Origin: Furfurilactobacillus entadae
GTDB lineage: Bacteria > Bacillota > Bacilli > Lactobacillales > Lactobacillaceae
Length of the DNA: 44,324 bases
Assembly: GCF_045862745.1 (NCBI RefSeq)
Contig: NZ_BQXN01000020.1
Location: 1-44,324 of the forward strand
Direction: 5' to 3'
Each line of letters opens with the position of its first letter. Position 1 is the stretch's first letter. Under the pieces are notes generated by a model, which was not told the DNA's origin, made no database searches, and was given only the letters and a program-made list of their open reading frames with translations. Made by a program: the position numbers and the translations under genes. Below, piece after piece: positions 8,546 to 17,120 of this stretch.

Positions 8546-11087
8546 TTAGAACTGCGTCAAGGCCGTTGTAATTGCATCATTAACGGCCGCTTGCTCATCA
8601 TCAATAAGCTTTACGCGTCCTTCAATCACCTTGATGTCCATCTCAATTTCACGAGTGAGCCCTGGAACAGTCAGTTTCGGTTCAAAGAAGGCCTTAAACT
8701 CAGCCAACCGTGTCGCCGTTCTAAACGCACGTGCCGTCACCGTAATGAACGTGGCAAATTCCATGTCGCCACCAACCGTTTTATCCAACCATGCCCAGTC
8801 ATTTCGTAACCAGTCCCATGCCGCCTGTTGGCCAGCAGGATTACTCAAAACACCAGCATACCAAGCACGCAAATCTTGTGGTTTAATGACCGCCGCATTT
8901 TCAAATACAGCAATCAACGCCGCAATTTGGGTGGGTTCTGTTGTGCTGGTCAAGGCACTGCAAAGGGCCCCCTTATAGCTTGCATCTGAGCTATCTTGAT
9001 AAGCTTGCAAAAGTTGATCAAATAATTCTTGCCGGTTGAAGTGTTTAACTTCATTACGAAGAACTAGTGGCCGAATGGCGGCTGGTAGTTGATCCAAATG
9101 CGCTTCATTGTCAGTAAATAATTGGTGGGCTGCCGCAATTGCGTCGGCGTTTTGACCGTACAATGCCGCGCTCAACACCAGTGGTCGGCTCAACTGATCG
9201 TCGTTTGAATCCGTTGCTTTTGCTGACCACCCGAGGCGACTCACCGCACCAGCGCTCAAATGATTAAAGAACAACTGGAGGCTTGTTTCAGCCGTTGTTT
9301 CCGGTTCGACAAATTTTTTCAGATTATTTGCCCCCTGATTTAAGGCATCCGTCACAATTGCCTGTTCACTCCCACTGAACCGTTGCAGTAACGGAATGAT
9401 CGTCGCAGAGCTAATCTGTTGCCCATCAGCCAATAACCGAGCGTCCTGCAATAATTGCAGTTGTGCGTTGGCATCAAGATCCGCTGGATGGTTCAACAGA
9501 TCAGTCATTAATGTGTCGTCGTAATCAACGACGAAATGGGCATTGTTCCCCACGTTTAACCGGAATGGCTTGCCGTTTTGTTGGCGAAGTTGTTCATAGT
9601 CCCCCAGTTGTTGCGTTGGTTGTGTGAATAACGTCGGAACTTGCTCGTAATTACTGCTGAGCGGAATTTGCCACAAACGACCAGCATCCTGCTTTTCTCC
9701 GATAAAGAACTGTTCTTGTGAGATCGTCAATTGACCATCAACCACCGCTGCATGCACAACGGGGTACCCCGGTTGTTCTAACCATGAGGTCATGATTGCC
9801 CCAACATCCATCTTTGCAGCGGTGCCTAACGCAGCCCACAGATCTGCGCCGGTCGCATTGTCGAAATGGTGCGCTTCAAAGTACGCGGCTAAGCCAGCAC
9901 GAAGCGCGTCATCACCGATCAACGCACGAACCATGACCAGCATCCGGGCTCCCTTTGCGTACACGATTGCAGCGTCAAACAGGGCGTCAATTTCCGCTGG
10001 ATCATTCACCTGAACGTGAACTGACTGAACCCCAGCCGTTGCGTCCCGTTGCAAGGCCGCTGGGACATCCCCGGCTTGGAAACTATCCCAGATGTGCCAT
10101 TCTGGTTCAAGCGCATCAATGGCCACATATTCCATCATGTTGGCAAAACTTTCGTTTAACCACAGATCATCCCACCACTTCATGGTCACTAAATCACCAA
10201 ACCACTGGTGGGCGAGTTCATGGGCAATCACCGTGGCCACTAATTGCTTTGTCGCTAACGCTGTGTTGTCAGGATCAAGCACCAAATATGCTTCACGATA
10301 GGTCACAAGGCCCCAGTTCTCCATGGCCCCCGCCGAAAAATCAGGCAGCGCTAACTGCCATGAATGCGGCAATGGATATGGTGTTTGGTAAAAATCTTCA
10401 TAAAATTCAATTGAGCGTTTTGCAATGTCCAATGCGAAATCAAGCTCATTTTCTTTATGAGCCTTAGTTGAGAACACACCGACTTGGACACCGCTGGTCG
10501 TTGTCGTTTGCTTACTTTGTAGGTCACCAAACGCAAAGGCAACAAGGTACGTTGATATCCGCATGGTTGTATCGAAGTAGTGAACTCCATCCTCATGCCG
10601 CACTTCTGGCATGTTGCTTAAAATGGTCTCACCTGGTTGTTCATCAAACTTGATGGCTAGATCAAACGTTGCCTTTGCCTCAGGTTCATCCACACACGGA
10701 AAGGCCTGGCGTGCAAACGTTGTCTCAAACTGGGTTCCGATGATTTCCTTTTGTTCACCATCCACGTTGTAATAAGACGGATAAATGCCCATCATCGTAT
10801 CCGTCAGTGGTGCCGTATACGTAATGGTTAGCCCAACGACCCCTGCTTCTGATAGTTCGATGTTCAGGGCGTCAGCTGAATCATCGACGGTAAACGGAAC
10901 AGCAACTTCATCTGCTTTAACAGCAGTTACATGCAGATTCTTTTGATGAACCGCAATGTTTGGTGTTACTGCCGAGCCCATAATAATGGTCCGGCCGCTG
11001 ATGAGCTTTTGCTCACGGTCAATCTCTAAGAAAACTTGGTAGTTCGTTGGTTGGAACTGATCATAAAAGCGGGTTATTTCAGCCATA
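8546..11087 (-). CDS. pepN: Aminopeptidase N (M1 family, lysyl aminopeptidase)
   Basis: Cytoplasmic zinc metallopeptidase that removes N-terminal residues from peptides, a core enzyme of lactobacillar peptide use. The 846-residue protein has the exopeptidase motif GAMEN at 253-257, the zinc motif HELAH at 289-293 with the third ligand Glu at 312 (LWLNESF), and an ERAP1-like C-terminal half. The start at 11087 (MAEITRFYD) follows GAGAGG; five further upstream codons lack a ribosome binding site. It appears co-transcribed with tag, whose start lies 14 bases past the pepN stop. Confidence 0.95.
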
Positions 11088-11119
11088 ATATATCCTCTCA
11101 TCTAAATTAGAATATTCTC

Positions 11120-11147
11120 ATTATACGTCATTTACACCAGTATTGAA
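11120..11147 (-). promoter_or_regulatory. Promoter of pepN-tag
   Basis: Minus strand has TTCAAT (11142-11147), a 16-base spacer and a perfect TATAAT (11120-11125), about 30 bases before the pepN start. Confidence 0.55.
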
Positions 11148-11216
11148 CCTATAAGCCCCCGAAAATCGTTGCCAATATTACCCAGGTTTCATCGTCGCCC
11201 CGTGAACCACACCAAC

Positions 11217-11262
11217 TAAAAACGGTTTGAGCCCTGTGCCAAAAGCACTGCTCAAACCGTTT
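11217..11262 (-). terminator. Terminator of the lactate oxidase gene
   Basis: AAACGGTTTGAGC and GCTCAAACCGTTTTTAG on the minus strand form a long stem with a T run just downstream of the stop of the oxidase gene. Confidence 0.88.
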
Positions 11263-11276
11263 ATTTCACGATTGAC

Positions 11277-12386
11277 CTAATACTGAAGCTTCAGTAAGTC
11301 GGTCTTTTTAACATCTTGAATCGTTTTTGTGCCAGCCAATTGCATCACAATCTGCAATTCTTCATTAATATGTTCATAAACAGATTGAACACCTAATGCA
11401 CCACCAAGTGCCAGACCATAAATTGTTGGCCGGCCAAATGCGACCAAATCGGCGCCACTGGCGAGTGCCTTAAACGCATCCGAACCGCGCCGAACACCGC
11501 TATCAAAAATAACTGGTACTTCACCCTCAACTGCCTTGGCAACATCTTCCAACACATCAAAGGATGCTGGGCCACCATTTAGTTGCCGGCCACCATGATT
11601 AGAAACCCAGACACCTTGTGCGCCCGCCGCAATGGCTAAACGAGCATCTTCTGGTGTTTGAATCCCCTTAACGATTACTGGAAGGTGGGTGTAATCAGCA
11701 ATTCGTTTTACATCATCAGGACCAATCTTTTGCGCAGCTGAAGCATAAATTTCGCTGATTCCTTTGCCTTGGCCGGTCCCATTACTGTAACTAACCAGGT
11801 TTGGCATCGGAATTGGGAAGGCAAAATCATTAACAATATCAGCTTCACGGTAGCCGCCCAACGTGGCGTCAACCGTTAAAATAATGGCTTTGACCCCTGC
11901 TTTAACAGCCTCATCAAGTAAGTGATGGTTAAAGTCCCAGTCCTTACTCATGTACAGTTGGAAGAACTGAGGCGCCTCAGGAGCGGCGGCAGCAGTCTCT
12001 GAAATTGATTTAGAAGAATAAGTACTTTGGGCCATCAACCCACCAACAGCAGCCAGTCCGCGTGCTGTATCTACTTCCCCTTGGGAGTGAGCCAGCCCCT
12101 GAGCAGCCGTTGGCGCCATCATGATTGGCGTCTTCAGCTTGATCCCAAATACTTCCGTCGATAGGTCTGGATTCTCGATGTTGCTTAATGCGCGTGGTGC
12201 AATTTGCCGGTGATTAAACGCATCCCGATTTTCATGCATTGTCCACTCATTTTCTGCCCCACCAGCAACGTAACCAAAACCACCCGTTGGCATGATTTCC
12301 TTTGCACGTGCTTCAAGTGACTCCAAATTAACGATTGTTAGCTTCTCTTCACGATCACTTTGTTCATATCCATTTACTACTGTCAT
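11277..12386 (-). CDS. lox: L-lactate oxidase-type FMN alpha-hydroxyacid oxidase
   Basis: Flavoenzyme expected to oxidise L-lactate with O2 to pyruvate and H2O2. The 369-residue protein aligns by eye throughout with Aerococcus lactate oxidase: Tyr39 (GGFGYVAG), the APTAAQGLAH flavin loop, Arg180 (GGYRE), the catalytic block SNHGGRQ with His264 and Arg267, and the FMN phosphate loop DSGVRRGSD. All key residues are one position earlier than in the Aerococcus enzyme. The start at 12386 follows GAAGGGAAG. It is a single-gene unit with its own terminator. Substrate could be another short 2-hydroxyacid; lactate is favoured from overall similarity and the absence of membrane segments. Confidence 0.88.
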   Translation of the reverse strand: MTVVNGYEQSDREEKLTIVNLESLEARAKEIMPTGGFGYVAGGAENEWTMHENRDAFNHRQIAPRALSNIENPDLSTEVFGIKLKTPIMMAPTAAQGLAHSQGEVDTARGLAAVGGLMAQSTYSSKSISETAAAAPEAPQFFQLYMSKDWDFNHHLLDEAVKAGVKAIILTVDATLGGYREADIVNDFAFPIPMPNLVSYSNGTGQGKGISEIYASAAQKIGPDDVKRIADYTHLPVIVKGIQTPEDARLAIAAGAQGVWVSNHGGRQLNGGPASFDVLEDVAKAVEGEVPVIFDSGVRRGSDAFKALASGADLVAFGRPTIYGLALGGALGVQSVYEHINEELQIVMQLAGTKTIQDVKKTDLLKLQY

Positions 12387-12517
12387 GATTAAGACTTCCC
12401 TTCTTACTTACTATTAATAAGTATGCCACTCGTCCCTCACATTTGTTAAGCATTCTTACTTCTAAATTCGTTTGCTTAAGATCTCCACGTTCATACCAAT
12501 AATTCGCTGCTTAACGT

Positions 12518-12569
12518 AAACCGGTCATTCGCCATCACGCAACTGTACGTGGTGGCGAATGACCGGTTT
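12518..12569. repeat. Long 21-base-arm inverted repeat between lox and adh
   Basis: Arms starting AAACCGGTCATTCGCCA at 12518 and ending GGCGAATGACCGGTTT at 12569 are complementary over 21 bases with one mismatch and a loop of about 10 bases. It lies downstream of the alcohol dehydrogenase gene, where a terminator is expected, but neither side has a proper T run. Confidence 0.8.
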
Positions 12570-12610
12570 GTTAGTGCTGTATGATCACCTATATTTTCTT
12601 GCGTGCCGGT

Positions 12611-13654
12611 TTAATCTGACACAACGAGTAATGACTTAATGGCTGTTCGTTGATCCATTGCTTCATACGCTGCTTCAACCTCGTCTAAGCCAAACCGCTG
12701 GGTAAAGACACGCCCCGGATGGGTGGTCCCGGTTAAAACGGCATCAAGTAACACAGCCCGGTCATCCGTTGTAACGGATGCAATCCCACCGCGCAGGCCA
12801 ACATTCCGCCAGAATAACGCGTTTGTGTTCATCTCTGCCTTTTGGGGCACACCAACCCGGCCCACGATTGCGCCGGGCCGACCAACGGCCACTGCTGTCG
12901 CAACTGACTGTTCCGTGCCGACACATTCCAACACGGCATCGGCCCCACCGTCCGTCAATGCTTGAACGCGGGCCACCGCTTCATCACCACGTTCAGAAAC
13001 GATGTCCGTTGCACCGAATTCTTTTGCCAGCGCCTGCCGATCCTCATGCCGACTCATGGCAATGATCCGGGTTGCACCGAGCATCTTCGCCGCGATCACA
13101 CCGCACAGACCAACGGCACCATCACCCATTACAACCACCGTATCGCCGGCCGTTACGCCAGCACTGGTTGCCGCGTGGTACCCCGTCGCCATAACATCAG
13201 CCAAACTCAAGAGATCATTTAACTGATCGTCCGTATAATCTGCCGGTTGCCCGGGAATTTTAACCAGCGCCCAATTTGCATTTTTAAAACGAAGGAATTC
13301 ACTTTGATAACCAACCACTTCGTCATCCAGTTCGCCAGCGTTTAGACAATTTCCGTCATAGCCGGCCTTGCAGGCTGCACAATGCCCACATCCGTGAGTA
13401 AACGGCACAATCACAAAATCCCCTGGTGTAACAGCTGTGACTGCGTTCCCGACCTGTTCAACCACCCCGATTGCTTCATGGCCTGCCGGTGTGTTCAACG
13501 GTCGTTGCGAAATCCCCCGGTACCACCATAGATCTGACCCGCACACGCAGGCCCGAACCACCCGAATCACGGCGTCAGTATCGTGTTTAACTGTTGGCTT
13601 AGGTAACTGCTGAACTTCCATCTGTCCTGGTTTTACAAAAATTGCTGTTTTCAT
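12611..13654 (-). CDS. Zinc-dependent alcohol dehydrogenase family oxidoreductase
   Basis: Medium-chain dehydrogenase/reductase of 347 residues, cytoplasmic. Catalytic zinc ligands appear in CVCGSDLWW and GHEAIGVVEQVG. The structural zinc lobe has four cysteines in CGHCAACKAGYDGNC, and the Rossmann motif is GDGAVGLCG. SRHEDR after the second strand suggests NADP preference, but this is only an inference. The start at 13654 follows GGAGG; the frame continues seven codons upstream without a better site. Substrate not determinable: the family includes threonine dehydrogenase and broad aldehyde/alcohol enzymes. Stands alone, followed by a large inverted repeat. Confidence 0.88.
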   Translation of the reverse strand: MKTAIFVKPGQMEVQQLPKPTVKHDTDAVIRVVRACVCGSDLWWYRGISQRPLNTPAGHEAIGVVEQVGNAVTAVTPGDFVIVPFTHGCGHCAACKAGYDGNCLNAGELDDEVVGYQSEFLRFKNANWALVKIPGQPADYTDDQLNDLLSLADVMATGYHAATSAGVTAGDTVVVMGDGAVGLCGVIAAKMLGATRIIAMSRHEDRQALAKEFGATDIVSERGDEAVARVQALTDGGADAVLECVGTEQSVATAVAVGRPGAIVGRVGVPQKAEMNTNALFWRNVGLRGGIASVTTDDRAVLLDAVLTGTTHPGRVFTQRFGLDEVEAAYEAMDQRTAIKSLLVVSD

Positions 13655-13771
13655 CCTGTTCCTCCACGTTTTCAATCATCATGTTCTTTAAAAAAGTGCT
13701 TCAACAAAACCAGTTTACCCCTTCAAGTCCACTCTAAAGCAACCCCATATCAATCAAAATTAGCCGCTTAA

Positions 13772-13812
13772 ACAAAAACGACCGGCATCCCAAACGTTTG
13801 GAAAACCGGTCG
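13772..13812 (-). terminator. Terminator of the FemAB-type gene
   Basis: Minus strand GCGACCGG...CCGGTCGTTTTTG, with an inner CCAAAC/GTTTGG stem, immediately after the stop at 13831. Confidence 0.85.
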
Positions 13813-13830
13813 CACTACAACATTCTCTTA

Positions 13831-15084
13831 TTAATCGTCGACACCACGGCCAAGAACGCGTTTCAATAATTCATACAGTCGGTACTGGACCGGCCGGATC
13901 GGTTTAACAAACGTCCCCAGCATTTCTTGCGTGACCCCGTTAAACGACTGTTTAAACTTCAACACACCGTCTGAGCCATCAAACACACCCGAAACACCAT
14001 AGAAGTTATACAACCGGCACCCGTTGTCCACCGCAACCCGCATCATGTGATCCTGGATCATATACGGTGCGTAAAATTTCTTAAACGCTTCATTAGTAAA
14101 GCTAAACATGTACGCCACTTCTTGCGGCTGAACAAAAAACATCGCCCCGGACAGAACCGTCGTCGACCCATCCGCCTGTTCAAACTGCTGGGCTTCCTTA
14201 ATCCGCTTCTCGTGCTGCTGAATTTGATCAGCCAATTCACGGCGTTGCCCCTTCAAATGCTTATTGTGGGGTTTCTCCACCAGCTGGGCGTCTAACTTAT
14301 CCACCTCACCCTGGAGTTTATCCGCTTGGTCCCGCTGACTTGCCATGTAAGTCTTAAAGTTCAGTTCTGCAAAAATAAACTTAACGTGTTTTCCAAAGGC
14401 CTTGTACGTCTTTTGATAATAATCTAACGGTTTATCATGAAAGTTGAGCCGGTCAGCCGTTGCTTGCGTAAATTCTTTAAACCGTGGTAAGTCATCGTAG
14501 CTTAATTCCCGCAGTGTGATCCCAAATTGTTGCGTTTTCTTTAACGCATACTGTGCGTCCTTTTGATAACTCTTGACCAACGTGTCTGGGGTTAAGCCCG
14601 TCAGTTTCTTAACAAATTGATAGCCCACAGCTAACGTTGAAAACCCGGGTGTAAACGGAATCCGGGTAAATCCTGCCGTTGTTAGGTTGGTAATGGCTTG
14701 TTCATTTTCAGTGGCCAAAACCGTTCCATCATCACCGAATTCACGGTGAACAACGTTGGGAAGCCACCGCAGAACAAGGCCGTGACGGGCCTTGGCAAAG
14801 GCCACGATCCCATCTGTCATCGTCTTAACGAGTGCTGCATCGTTATAATCCATCATCGGACCACCGGCGACTTCAAATAAATAGCCGAGGTGTAGCTTTC
14901 GCCAGTTTAACAAGCCCGCTGCAAGAATATGGTCGTTTTCATCAACCACCCCAACGTAGGCCGAGGTCCAGCTCCGCTGATCAAGAACCTTCTTTTGCTC
15001 AGGAATCTGAGTGTAACTACCCTGTGGATGTTGCTGTTCGAACGCTAGGTACGCCGCCTCGTCCAGTTCTTTAAAAGTCATCAT
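13831..15084 (-). CDS. FemAB-family peptidoglycan bridge aminoacyltransferase
   Basis: Uses aminoacyl-tRNA to add residues to the peptidoglycan stem peptide, at the cytoplasmic membrane face. The 417-residue protein shows the two GNAT-like halves: GSYTQIPEQKKV and the ENEQAITNLTTAGF block in the first, GAMFFVQPQEVAYMFSFTNEAF and NFYGVSGVFDGSDGVLKFKQSF in the second. Between them, at about 235-300, lies a charged helical segment (QRDQADKLQGEVDKLDAQL and following) predicted to form the coiled-coil arm typical of FemA/FemX. Which residue is added cannot be read. Two adjacent ATG codons (15084, 15081) are possible starts; the site GAGGG is rather distant. Single-gene unit. Confidence 0.88.
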   Translation of the reverse strand: MMTFKELDEAAYLAFEQQHPQGSYTQIPEQKKVLDQRSWTSAYVGVVDENDHILAAGLLNWRKLHLGYLFEVAGGPMMDYNDAALVKTMTDGIVAFAKARHGLVLRWLPNVVHREFGDDGTVLATENEQAITNLTTAGFTRIPFTPGFSTLAVGYQFVKKLTGLTPDTLVKSYQKDAQYALKKTQQFGITLRELSYDDLPRFKEFTQATADRLNFHDKPLDYYQKTYKAFGKHVKFIFAELNFKTYMASQRDQADKLQGEVDKLDAQLVEKPHNKHLKGQRRELADQIQQHEKRIKEAQQFEQADGSTTVLSGAMFFVQPQEVAYMFSFTNEAFKKFYAPYMIQDHMMRVAVDNGCRLYNFYGVSGVFDGSDGVLKFKQSFNGVTQEMLGTFVKPIRPVQYRLYELLKRVLGRGVDD

Positions 15085-15225
15085 GGTTCGTTTAAGCCCT
15101 CATTTCGTACAAATTGAATACAACGGAAATTATACCACGCAACCCTTTCATTCGTGTATTAGCACTAAACTAGTTTATGAAAATCATTGGCACTTGGATA
15201 AATTAAAAATTCATCACACTTTAAA

Positions 15226-15281
15226 TAAAAGACAGACCATGGTGACTAAGCTGAAACATAGTCACCATGGTCTGTCTTTTA
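15226..15281. terminator. Strong hairpin terminator after the acyltransferase gene
   Basis: AAAAGACAGACCATGGTGACTA and its exact complement form a stem of over 20 base pairs with an 11-base loop. A and T runs at both sides let it work in either direction; it serves the minus-strand acyltransferase gene. Confidence 0.9.
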
Positions 15282-15302
15282 AATTTGTTATAAGGCCCGC
15301 CT

Positions 15303-16382
15303 TTATGCGGGCTGCTTTTTCCGACGGCCAAAACTAAACTGTCGGTGCATGTAAACACTCCGAACAATTGGAAGATAAGGAATTAAGAGAATTACCACAC
15401 TGACAAAAATGACGTGGTAGATAATCACAATAATTACGCCAATCACATTATTCAGGTGTGAGCTACTGAGTGTGAAAAGCTTACCAGCAATTTTAAAATT
15501 ATCTAAGTCAACATCATGAAAACACATAACAATGAGTGATTCACGGCCAAACCACGTTAGCCATGTCCACGACATCCGTGGCGTCTTTTCAGCAATAAAT
15601 TTTGCAAGGAGAATCAACCCATAACTTCCGCCCATCCCGCCAAGACTTGCCAAAATCGGGTTTGCTGCAAACCCAACGTTGAGATAGAAGAAGCCTGACC
15701 ACGCTGACAACGCCCATAGAATTATCCCACCAAGTAAGTAGGACCAGTACCATCGCTCTACCAGGTCATACTGTTTTAGTGCGTAGCCAAACCAATAAAA
15801 GACCTGACTAATCAACGCAGCGTTTATCGACCAGGGGAGCAAGATAAATTTAACGGTTCCAAACCCAATCGTTGCTAACACAACGGCAATCACTAACATC
15901 CATACAAGTTGTGCCTTGGCCCGCTTCGTTACCTTTAACGTTAAATTAAACATTAAATTACCAACAAACATTGCTAGCAAGAACCAAATTGCGCCAATTG
16001 CGGGAACAATAAGCCCCTGGCTACCAGGAAGTTTGCTGGGTGTCCCGATGCCATATAATGCTGCTAAAATCGCATGCGGTAGGCTATCAAAACCAGTAAG
16101 TCCTTTAATGCCGGGAAATGATAATGCAATCCAGGAAATTGCCACAATAATTATTGAAGTTCCAAAATACGGTAATAAGACATTTGTGGACAATCCAGTT
16201 GTCGTTTTTTTCCAGTCACGTTCTTTAAATAAGTATCCAGAAAGGACGAAGAAAACTGGTACATGAACTGCAAATATGACTTTAGCAAGATTCGAAAATG
16301 AATACACATACAGCGAATGACCAATGATAATCAAAAGTATCGCCATCCCGCGGACCACATCGATCCATTCAATTCTCTTCAT
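15303..16382 (-). CDS. Acyltransferase-3 family membrane protein
   Basis: A 359-residue polytopic membrane protein of the acyltransferase-3 (OafA/WecH-like) family that transfers acyl, usually acetyl, groups onto cell-envelope sugars. The N-terminus MKRIEWIDVVRGMAILLI with GHSLYVY carries the family's conserved Arg and His. About ten hydrophobic segments follow, and FAVHVPVFFVLSGYLFKERDW is the second family block. The start at 16382 is chosen because the protein family begins right before the IDVVRG motif; upstream GGAGGG is 13 bases away, and a GTG at 16403 is the alternative. The polymer it modifies is unknown. Single-gene unit. Confidence 0.85.
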   Translation of the reverse strand: MKRIEWIDVVRGMAILLIIIGHSLYVYSFSNLAKVIFAVHVPVFFVLSGYLFKERDWKKTTTGLSTNVLLPYFGTSIIIVAISWIALSFPGIKGLTGFDSLPHAILAALYGIGTPSKLPGSQGLIVPAIGAIWFLLAMFVGNLMFNLTLKVTKRAKAQLVWMLVIAVVLATIGFGTVKFILLPWSINAALISQVFYWFGYALKQYDLVERWYWSYLLGGIILWALSAWSGFFYLNVGFAANPILASLGGMGGSYGLILLAKFIAEKTPRMSWTWLTWFGRESLIVMCFHDVDLDNFKIAGKLFTLSSSHLNNVIGVIIVIIYHVIFVSVVILLIPYLPIVRSVYMHRQFSFGRRKKQPA

Positions 16383-16549
16383 AACCCCGTTTTCACCCTC
16401 CACGATTCTTACATGAATTTCTAACCCATTTTACGACTAACTAGTCTACAAAGGACCGGTCATTGCTTGTCTTCTAAATTATGCTGAAGATTATTATATC
16501 ATAGATGCCATTTCACTCGTTTTTATCATTAAACTAACATTCATTAAAT

Positions 16550-16594
16550 CTAAAAACGGCTTGACGTCGAAAAAATTCGAAGCCAAGCCGTTCA
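16550..16594 (-). terminator. Terminator of the pox-ohr unit
   Basis: Minus strand AACGGCTTG...CAAGCCGTTTTTAG with an inner TTCGAA/TTCGA pairing, directly downstream of the OsmC/Ohr stop codon. Confidence 0.85.
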
Positions 16595-16627
16595 CTATTT
16601 TTAATTGTGATTCACTTTTAGTCCTGG

Positions 16628-17071
16628 TTACTCACCAAAGGTCGTGGCACTATCGTCAGGGCCGCCGACAATGATAAACTTCACGTTCTCATTATCCTTT
16701 AGCAACTTGGCAACCGGACATTCGTCCAGTGCTTCATCAACTAGCGGTTGCGCCGTCCCATAGTCGGTATCTCTAAAAATAATTTTGGCACTCACATCAA
16801 ACTTATAGCCAACGGTGTCTTTCAAAATATCAACACGGGTGCTGATCTCTGTGTCTGGAACAATGTGGTGGCGCTTTTCAACAATTTGCAGCGTTGCGTT
16901 GAAACAGGTGCTTAACGCAAAGCCGATGAATTGTTCTGGGTTCGTTCCGGGTGCATCAACAAGCGAACTACTAACCCCCAGCGCAAGTCCTTCATTTCCT
17001 TCAACGTAGCTTTCACCAACGAGACCATCTTTGTTTGTCACGGTTGTATGATATAAAGATTTTGCATTCAT
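16628..17071 (-). CDS. OsmC/Ohr-family peroxide detoxification protein
   Basis: A 147-residue thiol peroxidase of the OsmC/Ohr fold, which reduces organic hydroperoxides in the cytoplasm. The two conserved redox cysteines are visible at Cys56 (ALSTCFNAT) and Cys118 (DECPVAKLL). Start at 17071 after AAAGGAG. The gene begins 49 bases after the pox stop with no hairpin between them, so the two are probably one transcript. Placing a hydroperoxide reductase right behind an H2O2-producing oxidase suggests self-protection, though Ohr-type enzymes prefer organic peroxides. Confidence 0.9.
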   Translation of the reverse strand: MNAKSLYHTTVTNKDGLVGESYVEGNEGLALGVSSSLVDAPGTNPEQFIGFALSTCFNATLQIVEKRHHIVPDTEISTRVDILKDTVGYKFDVSAKIIFRDTDYGTAQPLVDEALDECPVAKLLKDNENVKFIIVGGPDDSATTFGE

Positions 17072-17120
17072 CGCCTATCCGCTCCTTTATAAACCGACAA
17101 GAACTGAATTGAACTAATGA

